Positions 31,736 through 41,695 of a stretch of 64,000 nucleotides of DNA are shown here, piece after piece. The DNA lies in NCBI GenBank assembly GCA_037447655.1, contig JBBHKE010002052.1, forward strand, positions 729,585 through 793,584. Reading direction: 5' to 3'. The notes beneath the pieces are model-generated. The model did not search any database and was not told the origin of the DNA. It was given only the letters and a program-made list of their open reading frames with translations. Both the position numbers and the translations under genes were made by a program. This DNA comes from Zygnema cylindricum (taxonomy: Eukaryota; Streptophyta; Zygnematophyceae; Zygnematales; Zygnemataceae). How positions within the stretch are numbered: position 1 is the first letter of the stretch; every line of letters starts with the position of its first letter.

Positions 31736-33333
31736 GTTTAAATAAAAAAGTCGCTCAAAGCTTACAGAAAAAATTTGTTTTGTCCGTTTTTTTTTTTCAA
31801 ATTTAGACATGACGTTTAATTCTCTATCGATCCATGTGCAACTCAACCCTGTTACTATTTTATTTCATTTTGCGGCCAATACAATATGGTTCTTAAGGGT
31901 ATATTGTATTTTTTGCTTTCAATAGGCATATTGTATGGGTGTACTTTCACCTACTTTTGAACTATTGTCCAAACCTACTGCAGTGTAACTGTCTCTTATC
32001 AAACCGTACCTGGGTTAGCGTCAAAGCAAACAAAAAGCGTTATTATAATTCTATTCTAGATTCTAGGACTGTAATTAGAGGCGCCGTTATTAGTGTCACC
32101 AACACTAATAACGATTCACTTTGTACTTTGGCACTTTGGCAGCCATTGCCGTACTGTATACAAGTACAATATGGCACAAGCTGCCAAAAAATATCCTGCA
32201 TAGCCTCGACAATACGTAGCGTTGAGTTTTGTTGCATGATTTTTGTCAACCTGGCACGATCCACCAGGCTGTCGTGATTACAAACAAAACGTCGCGTGTT
32301 CAGGAGTCTCTCAAGCGTACGGATTCATAACTTCTGGATTCTACGACCGTCCACAGTGGACTCCACACCGATGAAAAGGTCATCGAATCTTGACTTTTGT
32401 CTTTTGTGACCCGTATCTACAATCTGTTTGCAAGCACCGACGCTACATATAAAAAAATAAGAAGATTGTATACGCGACATAGGAGAACTTGCGCTAATGA
32501 AATTTGTGGCTCTTGTACTTTTGTGAAAATGCACATAAGAAATGAGTACGGTAAGGAACACAAGGTGAAAATAGCTTCCACCACAGTTTCTGTTTTGACC
32601 TACCAATACCATACCGTCAAAAATACATTCCCAAGAAGAAAGGACGGACCGTACAGCGCTTCGCCGCGCGCGTAATGTAAAATTTGAATTTCGTCTACGT
32701 CACGATGATGCCGAGGCGCTTCCGTACCACAAGTTTTTCGAACTTTGCTGCAAGACCGCTGGATCCCGTTTTGTTCGCTCATTTGTCCTTTGTGGCAGTA
32801 AAGACAAGTACCGTATCACGAAAGACGAATCGACATACGTACTTCTCTGACACGAACTTGGCCTGTTGCCTTTTTCGACAGCTGGCTCCAAAAGATCTCA
32901 AATGTATATTCACTATTCCGTACGAGTGTATTTTATTACGCGTGTTTCAGAATCTTGGTTGAAGTGACTTGCAGAATCAGATACAGATTTGACAGTACAA
33001 TAGTACATATGAGATTTTTCCGACAAGCTGCTAGCAACTTGCTGCAACTATTCTTGTCGTTTTGTTTAAACCCTTCGTCTAACTACGGATTCATACATTT
33101 TGTCAGAGGTTTGGCAGTTTCCGCGACTCTTCTGAGAAACAAAGAGTCACCATCCAACATAATATAGTGTTTACTTGCGTACCTTTATTTAGAGCTGAAC
33201 ATTTTTCGGGCGGTCAAAGTACATTTTTCATCACACAGGTTTCCAATCATCAATCGTGACGTCACGATCGAAGGGTAAGACCGGCGCCTTTCGATTGTTC
33301 GCCCTAGAAATGTATCTAAAGAAGTGAGGCATC
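31736..33333. other. Gene-free stretch
   Basis: Many short frames, none with recognisable domains or consistent splice signals. A small palindrome of MITE type (GTTATTAGTG/CACTAATAAC) lies at 32088-32114. Nothing else supported. Confidence 0.5.
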
Positions 33334-34003
33334 TAAGGGTATGGTTACATCAGACGAAAAGTGAGGTTTATTACAGAATTTTGTACTTGCCCGTACCATG
33401 TCGTACTATATTTCCGTGAGTTTCTTGAAAACAACATTACAGAAATAGGATAACGATTCTCCAAGTATCCGGGAGAAGACTTCGACCGTCCGATTACATT
33501 TTGGTCTTCATCTGCGAAGCAATTGCTCCATGCGCCTCTGTATTGGTGAACCCGCCTCGCGGAGGTAGGTTCACCAATACAGAACCAGTCAATTCGTTAC
33601 ACTTGGATGAAGACACGTGAGTCGATGAAAAATGAAAATTTTCACACGCCCCATAAGTCAAGTGCCTTCGGACAAGGTGACCGTAAAATCTTTGCCGAAA
33701 AGAAATATGGTTTTTTCCTGAAAGTCAGCAGAGTGAAGGAGATCTCTGAGGTACATTGACGCGGTACACTTGCGAAGTACAAGAGTGAAGTACGTAAGTA
33801 CGGATTTGCATACGAAAATGGTCGGTTTTCAAATCTTTGCGATTTTAGAGATTTGATCGTCGACTTACGTGGAACCACTCAAAAAACAACACGTATGTAA
33901 AAACCTATTTACAGACGATACGCGATGTAACCGAGGCCTCTGTAATACAGAAATTTTGATGTCCGTACTATTACAGAGACCTCCTGATGTAACCATGCCC
34001 TAA
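33334..34003. mobile_element. TIR element with central hairpin, about 670 bp
   Basis: The left end TAAGGGTATGGTTACATCAG and right end (reverse complement TAGGGCATGGTTACATCAGG) form a terminal inverted repeat. A strong hairpin sits at 33538-33582. No transposase. Non-autonomous; superfamily unknown. Confidence 0.75.
33538..33582. repeat. Hairpin, CCTCGCGGAGG tip
   Basis: CTGTATTGGTGAACC and GGTTCACCAATACAG are perfect inverted repeats with CGCCTCGCGGAGGTA between them. Confidence 0.85.
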
Positions 34004-34161
34004 CGCAACAAGTTGCCCGAAAAATGTTTAACTCAAAAAAGTCTAGTGTTACACCGCGAATCGATATTAGGGTTAATCACGCTAATTTGGCGCCCCTAAA
34101 ATTTTACCCGAATTCTTAAATACAGTGATAAAAAAAACCCTAAAAACCAAACTAGAGTGAC

Positions 34162-35107
34162 TGAGGGGGTGTCCCCATGTTTTAAAGTATCTACTTTTCT
34201 CTGTCTTTTTGCCCTAAAATTCAGGGAACTTTGACAAAAACTTTAGCCGTACGAAAAAATCATTTTTACCAAAGTAGAGTGAACGTCAATTCATACTTTG
34301 AATGTACGGCATGATTGTCGTCATTTGAATGCATTTTGGCGTTTTCCCCTTTTCGACCCCCGGGCAAGAGAATCCAGCCCAAAAAAAAACTTCATCCAAA
34401 ATCACCTCGACGGGGTGATTTTAGTTGAAGTACCGCCCAAACAGCGAATGAAAAACGAACCACGCACGCGCCACACGATTTGTAAAATTTTAGGACAAGG
34501 GAGAGTCCTCGCTATTTTTCTCCGTGCCCATCACGCGCTATGTACGGAAACAAATTTGCAGGGGTCTTGGACCTCCACTTTCAATCATGGGTCCTTTGCA
34601 TAAATTTTCGCCGTCATCGCGTCTCCTCTCTTCCTCTCACACCATCGCTTGTATCTCACACTTTTTAAAATGAGAAACGACAATATTGGTATAAAATGAA
34701 AGATATTTTAAAAATATTTTTTGTGACAATTTTTAGGTTTTTTTTAATGGCAAGTCGAGTGAGAAAAGTGGAAAAAACGAAATCGGGAAGCCATGGCGGA
34801 AAGTTCTTGAAATCCGTGACGTCGATGTTGTCACAAGGGAGTGTGACGCCACAATGTCACCAAACCCTAAACATCTACAAAATTTTAGACGTCTACCACT
34901 GTCGCTATTTTTGTCGGCGTCACCAATCGTCGGAAGTTTCGTAGTCGGCTTCAATCGTCACAAGTTGTACCTACGTCTACAACCGTCACATGTCAAAGTT
35001 CCGATTTCATTTTCGCACATTGGGACGCTCTTCAAAGTAGTACGGCGAATCTTCACTATAGTCCAAAATACTTTATCAAAGTACCGATTACATGGGGACA
35101 ACCCCTG
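34162..35107. mobile_element. Nested TIR/hairpin element, about 945 bp
   Basis: The ends GGGGGTGTCCCCATGTTTTA and, reversed, GGGGTTGTCCCCATGTAATC are inverted repeats followed by an AAAGTA motif. A hairpin lies at 34390-34430. The segment near 34790-34860 (CCATGGCGGAA, GTGACGTC) recurs near 38670 and 63760, so these belong to one family. No coding. Confidence 0.7.
34390..34430. repeat. Hairpin, CCTCGACGGGG tip
   Basis: CCAAAATCACC and GGTGATTTTAG arms, extended by CTTCA/TGAAG, flank TCGACG. Confidence 0.8.
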
Positions 35108-35205
35108 ATTTCCTTGAAAATCCCCAAATTCCCAATTAGTGTTGATCACACTAATTGTTATTTAACACTAAATATTTGTTAACGCTAATAGCAATTCGCG
35201 GTGTA

Positions 35206-35930
35206 TGTGTCGAGGGTCCTTGCCGATTTTGATATGTACCTATTTTTGGGTACCCGATGATCGATACATCGTCTCAGAGAACATCAATATAGCGATATTT
35301 TATGTGATATATCAGCTCGATATGTCGATATACATCATGACATTTGGATGACATTAGGTTGCCAAAAAAAATCAAAAGCACCCCCCTCCCCCCTCCGAGG
35401 GGGACGGGGGGTCTTCAATTCGGTTTTTATTGCATTAGTTTCGTACTATAACTACTGTAGGAGCCCCCAAGGTCCACCAAATATGTCATGATCATTTTTG
35501 TTAGTCTTGGAGAGATATATTAGTCACTCTAACCGTTCGACATTCGATATATCGAATGTAATATCTAGCGCAATATAAAGTTTTTTTATGCTCAACACTA
35601 CTAATAACAATGGGCGGTGTGTTCAATTGTGATATCAATTACAAACCGTTCCATGTTGCTTGTTGATACATCGACGAACAAAAGGAGTTTTGCGAGGCAC
35701 AAAAACTTCGGTAGTTAAAATATACGACGCTACATTTTTTTACATAAGTATTGTGTTGAGCGCCACATATGCCTTATACATATGCTTATTGACTGCGAAC
35801 ACTTCACAAAATAGTGAGGGCCCTATATTGACGTCTCCATGGGTCCATCAACAATTGGGCAACAACAACCCAATAAAAATAAATCATCCACCACTAATAT
35901 CACATAACATCATTATACACATGCGGATGT
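35206..35930. other. Gene-free stretch with a C/G tract
   Basis: A poly-C then poly-G segment (about 35380-35412) could form a hairpin. A MITE-type right end (CAATGGGCGGTGTGTTC) is near 35608. No gene. Confidence 0.5.
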
Positions 35931-36130
35931 TACACCGTGAATCGCTATTAGCGTTATTTTGTTTTTTGCCACTTATATTATCTTTATTGTGGAGCTGTTG
36001 GTTTAGATTGAAAGGTAAGATTGTCGGCTTCTGATTGGCGGTCTCAAATATAAAATCATACAAATGCGTACGGAGAAAAAATGTTTTAAGTGGCAAAAAA
36101 CCATTTACGCTAATTGCGATACACAATGTA
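35931..36130. mobile_element. Short MITE copy, about 200 bp
   Basis: Left TACACCGTGAATCGCTATTA; the right end TTACGCTAATTGCGATACAC then AATGTA is degenerate. The spacing matches the short class at 48244 and 60938. Confidence 0.6.
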
Positions 36131-37132
36131 GTGTTTGCGATGTAAGTAGAATGTTCTTACGCCAAGCACGGACATTGCCTTTGAAAAGTATTTGTAATGC
36201 ACAATGATATCTAAGTCATAAGTGTTTTCTAACAATAAATTATGAAAACCTTGATACACGACAATCTATACCCAGGTCTTCAAATTCATTAATTCAACAT
36301 ACGAAGAAAAAAAGGTTTCTCATGCAATGTTTATTTATAAAACAATATATAATGCCATAATAACATAATTAGGGTGATTTCCCCTCATTATTTCAATTTA
36401 ATCTCAACATTACATGTCGTGAAACCTCTAACCCGACACCACATGACCACAATTCTACCTCCATCTATTAAACCTTTTAACGTGGTAATTGCGAGATGGT
36501 ATAGCATTAGTATCATTCATAATATTCAGTAGACAATTATTTCTTAAAAGGAACTTAGGTCTGACTAAAGGGTTACGCTGTTAATAGGGGCGAGTTTAAA
36601 TAGTATAAGCAAGATGTTATGATAATGTTGAACATAAAATACATGGCTTAAAATTCATATGTACACGAAGTTTTTCCTACATTTGTTCAATACATTCAAA
36701 GTGATGTGACCAGCTTGCAAACTAACTAACTAGTAAGTTATACGGTTTTACCTAAAAGTGTTAATAAATGCTTCTTATAAACCTTTTAAAACCTTATAAG
36801 TCTGTCTTAATGTTAAAACCATGTCCCCCCCCCCCCCCCTCTCCTCCCCGCATCAATTGGTCTACCCCGCATCTTTAATCAATAAGATATTATTTTAGAT
36901 GGTCTCATCAACAATCCATGGTGTTTTGTCACATTGAACCGAAACATCGTTAAATATCTTATTGCTAGTAAAGTGGGAATGTTGCGTCGTCCTTCTGGCA
37001 TCGCCATCGATTTATCGCCATGCGATGCGAACCGATATGCATCCATACACCACAAGAAGATGACAATTATGGTTTGCTATTTCCGCATACCGTAACACGC
37101 ATAGATTTCCTTCCGAGATAACAACAGTACAG
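36131..37132. other. Gene-free stretch
   Basis: AT-rich with a run of about 15 C near 36823. No gene or repeat end recognised. Confidence 0.5.
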
Positions 37133-37490
37133 TACAACGTGAATCGTAATTAGCGTTTTTAACGGTTATTCCGTCACCCCAAATTTTGACCCTAAAACCT
37201 AACATAGAGTAAATAACTCTAAACTTTTCTCTGCGTTATTTAAGGTACCTTTGAATTCCGCGTTAACAACTCAAATATAGTGTCGTTTTAAATAGTATGG
37301 CGTACGGTCGGTGTCGGACCGTGCAAAACTGTACTTTATTAAGTAAAAATGTACATTTTTTTTATATACAGGGCGTTATCAGTTAACTGCGTTTTCACAA
37401 ACCGCCTACTGCAAACGTCATAATGACCAAAAAATGTATTTTTTGTCAGAATTTGTAAGTGTACCTAATGTAGAAAACGAAATGATCCCA
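37133..37490. mobile_element. Truncated MITE copy
   Basis: It starts ACAACGTGAATCGTAATTAG and shares CCGTCACCCCAAATTTTGAC and ACTTTATTAAGTAAAAA with the complete copy at 62195-62707. It breaks off at 37490 where a second left end begins. Confidence 0.65.
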
Positions 37491-38220
37491 AACCACACCG
37501 CGAATCGTAATTAGAGTAATGAAAAAATTAGAGTAAAAAACAAAAAAAACATTTAGAGTAATGGACGCTAATTTGTGTGATAAAACTTTTTCACAAAGGA
37601 AGTTTACTCTAATTTATTTAAGTAATATATATTGGGTTATGTCGGCAATAATTATCCGCGCTGAAATTATGAACACTAAATTACGTAGACGTACAAAATC
37701 TGTCAGTCCGTATAGTTTTGACTTCATTATGACGTTATTAATATTTGACGCGCTGAATGTCAGTTAATGTTCACACTGACGACGATGCTGTCGACGGACG
37801 AGAGTTATGCGAACGACTTTTTTTTCGATGTGATTGATTTTTTTGTTTAGTGCGATTTCACGTGCGAGCGCGATTCTATTAAATCATTCTTTTTACCTTT
37901 TTACTTATAAAAGTACAATTTTGCACGGTCGGACGTCGTCCGTATTCCACACTATTTAAAGCGAACCTATATTATAATTTTGTTACGCTAATTAAACCTT
38001 ACCTAAATTAGAATAATGAAAAAAATAGAATCATTTATGGCACTTTCCCACGTGTTAATGTTTCAGTTATTTTCTGTCGCTTTCCTCTATAACTTGGAAA
38101 AAAACGAGAAAATACGCAACTGTACCAAAAAATTGAAATTACCACCGTACAAGTTGCGTTACCTCGAAACTTTAATTGTACTGTTGTTTGTCGTCTAGCG
38201 CGATGCAATTTGTCGTTTAG

Positions 38221-38960
38221 CGCGCTTCGACCCACTTTTGCGTCCTTGTGGCTCATCTTCAAACTTTATATAAAATCACCTCGCGAGGTGATTTTAAACA
38301 AAGTTCCACGACGTGGGCGAACATGCATATGATTTTGCACGCGACGGAGGTTTTTGACAATTTTTGTGCCCGGAATACCAAAAAAAAAAAAATATATTGC
38401 ACGTTTCTAGCCTGTGCAAGCGTTTTTTTCCATGCGCTTTTTTCCGTACAATAACCGTGGAGGGGGGCTCGACCAAAGGACGCCATTTCGCAAAAGCGCC
38501 TCTCTCTCTCTCCCTCTCCCACTAACGTGTATATCTCACAATTCTTGCAATGAAAAAAGGCAAGAATGGTATCAAATGAAAGTTCTCTACAAAATATTTA
38601 TGTTGGCTATCTTTTAGCTTATTTTTGATGGCAAGTAGAGCGAGAACGGATGATAAAACAAAATCGGGAAACCATGGCGGAATGTTTTAGATTCAGTGAC
38701 GTCAACGCTATCATAAGTGAGAGTGACGTCAAAATGTCACAAACCCTAATCATCTACAATGTCACAAGTAGCTAGACGTCTACAAACGTCGCTATTTTGT
38801 AAACGTAATCAATTGTTGCGAGTTTTGTAGTTGTCTACAACTATCACAATCTAAAGTAACGATTTAATTTTTTTACATACGTATGCTCTAAAAGTAATAC
38901 ATAAAATCTTTGCTAAAAACAAAGTTACAATACTAAAGTTTTGGTTACATGCGAATGTAT
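38221..38960. mobile_element. TIR/hairpin element copy (ends uncertain)
   Basis: It shares CATCTTCAAACTTT next to the hairpin with copies at 39280 and 63260 (reverse), and CCATGGCGGAA...GTGACGTC with 34790. Hairpin at 38261-38304. The right end is near GTTACATGCGAATG (38945); the left is not resolved. Confidence 0.55.
38261..38304. repeat. Hairpin, CCTCGCGAGG tip
   Basis: AACTTTATATAAAATCACC and GGTGATTTTAAACAAAGTT pair with few mismatches around TCGCGA. Confidence 0.85.
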
Positions 38961-39082
38961 CCTAAGTTCAATATAACGCTTCGTGATTAGATTCCAATTT
39001 TGGGGCTAAGTTAAATGCCAGCATGTGCTCCCACAGTGGAGCTCCCGTGAAGTGAGAAAGTGTCTGCGCTCAGCAATTTTAC

Positions 39083-39856
39083 TTAGGGTGCGTCTCCATG
39101 TGCCAAAGTAAGCGTTTTTCTTCTCTCGTTTTCCTGTAAAACTTAGAGCCGTTCCGCGTAAGTTTCAACCATACAAAAAAATAGAAAAAAATAAAAGTAC
39201 ATTTCAAGTCATCATCGAATTTATGATGTACTACATGTACTACGTGTTCTTGGACCCACGGCCACGCCACAAAACGTCATCTTCAAACTTTTCTTTAAAA
39301 TCCAGGGACGATGTGTTTTAAAACAAAGTGTATTCCAAATAGGAACACATAATAGCACGTGTAAAAAAAATTACAAAAATTTCAAACGAATTCAATCCAC
39401 GACGAAAGGTACACTATTCGTTACATTTTGTCCGTTTGCATTCAAGTACGACCAGGCAAAGTACACTATTTGTTAGGTTTTGTCCGTTTGCGCCTGGTAC
39501 GAATTATATTTTGCCATGGATCTCAAGATTTTGATGCCATTTCACGTCGAGCGGACAGGCGACCCAAAGGCAAAGTGCATCTTCTTCAACCATGAAAGGC
39601 ACAGGCTGGAAGGCGGTACGTCTACAATGTCACGGAAACTCATACGGGGTCACAAGCAGCTACAAAAAATAACGTGCGTCATCACAGATTGTAAACATTG
39701 ACAGCCGTCACGGGCATTGTCAACGTATACAATCGTCACACCTTTAAGTAATTATGTGGTTGTTACACATAGGGACACTTGAAATCCGGATCCGCCGGAT
39801 CTGCGCTCAAAACCAGAGTAGATTCGCTAAGTTTCAAGTACATGGAGACGCACCTT
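39083..39856. mobile_element. TIR element, about 775 bp
   Basis: Left GTGCGTCTCCATGTGCCAAA and, reversed on the right, GTGCGTCTCCATGTACTTGA are inverted repeats. A weaker hairpin lies at about 39287-39328. The right two thirds are repeated at 54599-55150. Confidence 0.7.
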
Positions 39857-39861
39857 TACAT

Positions 39862-40125
39862 GTGGTTGCAGCAGTTTTGTTACCGTACGGTCGTGTGAAT
39901 TGTTGTTTTTTTATGACGGTCGACGTTCGCAAGCGCGGCACTTTTTTAACCGGTCGTTACAATATTTCGTAAGAAAAAATTGTTCGACAGATTGACCGTC
40001 AAATCTAAATTCAACGGTACGTAACTTGTACTAATCTGTACTTGCAATGTACAGTTTTTGACAATCTGACGCAATTACCCGTTACCCGCGCGCAGCAAAA
40101 ATTGTTACTGCGATTAGCAATTCCC
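39862..40125 (-). repeat. One-ended copy of the foldback element
   Basis: Read on the minus strand it starts GGGAATTGCTAATCGCAGTA and follows the left arm of the element at 25603 (TTTGACGGTCAA, GTAACGACCGGTTAAAA). Confidence 0.7.
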
Positions 40126-40160
40126 ATTATTTATTTACACTAATAGCGATTCACGGTGTA

Positions 40161-41695
40161 CTGTACTGTACTGAATCTTGCAACTTTTTGGCCCCGCGGG
40201 ACCCCGAAGGCTCTCAGCACCCCTCCTCGAGGCGTCCACGTCGCCTCCCTCTCGTTTTGGAGTAACGACGCCTCGCGCCGCGAGGCGCATCGCCAAATGC
40301 GAACGCCACGCGAAACTACCGAAACAATCCGTTCATCAACGGGAACCGCGGGACGTAACATTTTTTTGCCCGTTTATTTGTTTTTTAGAAAAACATTTTG
40401 AATACCTCTTTAAAACAAAAAAATCGATCGTCGGATGTTTTTCAAATCGTCTGCTCGTCTTTATTCTCACGCACCTGCTTTTCTTTATTCTCACTCATTC
40501 ATTTCCTGGTTGCCCTTCTCTTTTCTATCGTCATTTGTTTTCTCTCTCCGTGGTCACCATTTCTCTTTCACCTTTCCCGGCCAAATTGTAAAAACGATTT
40601 GATAAAGTAAGTCACTCACACTTCTATATTCTTGTAAGTGTGTCAATGAAAAGGTTTTAGATTTTGAAGGGAAAAGAAAAAAAATATGGTTTACACTTGT
40701 TGAAATTTATATTACTTGTAGATATTAACTTTTACTAATATTTGACATAAAAGCACCGTTTTATTTAAATATAGCTTCGTAACATGTTAAACATTTTATT
40801 TTTTTTTGTTGTTGGTACCACTGCTTATAGTACAAAGTGTACTGCTGGAGGAAAATTAAACTGGCAGCTGGCAAAATATTGGTTGAAAATTTAACTGTAC
40901 AGCTGGCAAGAAAGTTTAAACTGGCAGCTGGCAAAATATTGGTTGAAAATTTATTGGTTGAAAATTTAACTGTATAGCTGGCAAGAAAGTTTACTTTAGA
41001 AAATTGGCAAAATATTGGTTGAAAATTTAACTGTACAGCTGGCAAGAAAGTTTACTGTAGAAAATGTACAGTTGGCGGAAAATGTATATCTGTACAGCTT
41101 GCAAAAAATGTAGCCAAATTGTACAACTGGCAAAAATGTATAGGTGTGTAGCTAGTATACATTGTAGAGCTAGCTGGTAGTGAAATTTAACTGGCAGAAA
41201 ATGTGTAGCTGACAGAAAATAAAACTGTACAAAAAATGAACTACTTTCATGTGTCTCAACTCTATCAGCAAGACTTTTTTATGATTTTTTTGGGAGGCTT
41301 TTTTTACGACTTATAAGACATTTTGTGGCTTATGTGGGACATTTGTGGGCTTTTTGAGGGACTTTGGGGTTTTCAGGCAAATACCATTTTACGAGGAATT
41401 TGTTTAAATCAAGAAGCCAAAAGTAGGTTCGAAAAAACGGCAATTCTTCTCGAGGAGTGGGATTGTGTTACTGAACTCTCACTCAGATAAATTTGAAGGT
41501 TTTTACAATTTGGGAGTGTAAGTCACTAAAAACCCAACGTTAGTTGTTCTCAATAATAGAACTACATAGTTTTGCAGAGAGTGATTTAAAAAAAAAATGA
41601 AGTTTTTGTGTTATCATAATTGACACCTTTGCATTTTTGTTACTTTTTTTTAGGTTGTTCTCACCATCACAATCTATCTCCACAATCATTTAAAT
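40161..41695 (+). promoter_or_regulatory. Upstream region of the Crypton gene, possible 5' UTR intron
   Basis: A pyrimidine-rich stretch (40440-40590) ends at AAAGTAAGTCAC, a strong 5' splice site (40607). A matching 3' site CTTTTTTTTAG lies at 41653, 43 bases before the ATG. This suggests a 5' UTR intron of about 1 kb. Within it 40845-41240 is a degenerate tandem repeat (TGGCAAAATATTGGTTGAAA, CTGTACAGCTGGCAAGAAAG). The element's own terminus was not located. Confidence 0.45.
40845..41240. repeat. Degenerate tandem repeat (GCTGGCAA units)
   Basis: AACTGGCAGCTGGCAAAATA, TTGGTTGAAAATTTAACTGT and ACAGCTGGCAAGAAAGTTTA alternate several times, with decreasing order towards 41240. Confidence 0.8.

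Larger units (their letters stand above)
34052..35205. mobile_element. MITE copy split by a nested TIR element
   Basis: Left CACCGCGAATCGATATTAGG and right CTAATAGCAATTCGCGGTG are family termini. The interior is interrupted by the element at 34162-35107. Confidence 0.75.
37494..40160. mobile_element. MITE host split by several nested elements
   Basis: The left end CACACCGCGAATCGTAATTA (37494) and right end TAATAGCGATTCACGGTGTA (40160) are family termini 2.7 kb apart. Between them lie a hairpin element around 38221-38960, a TIR element 39083-39856 and a one-ended foldback copy 39862-40125. No gene. Confidence 0.6.

Noticed and set aside
32684-33167. Frames of 70-92 codons
   Set aside because: No recognisable domain and frames on both strands of similar length.
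40178-40610. Separate gene upstream of the Crypton
   Set aside because: Overlapping Phe/Leu/Ser-rich frames in a pyrimidine-rich leader; no domain and no clear stop-to-stop conservation.
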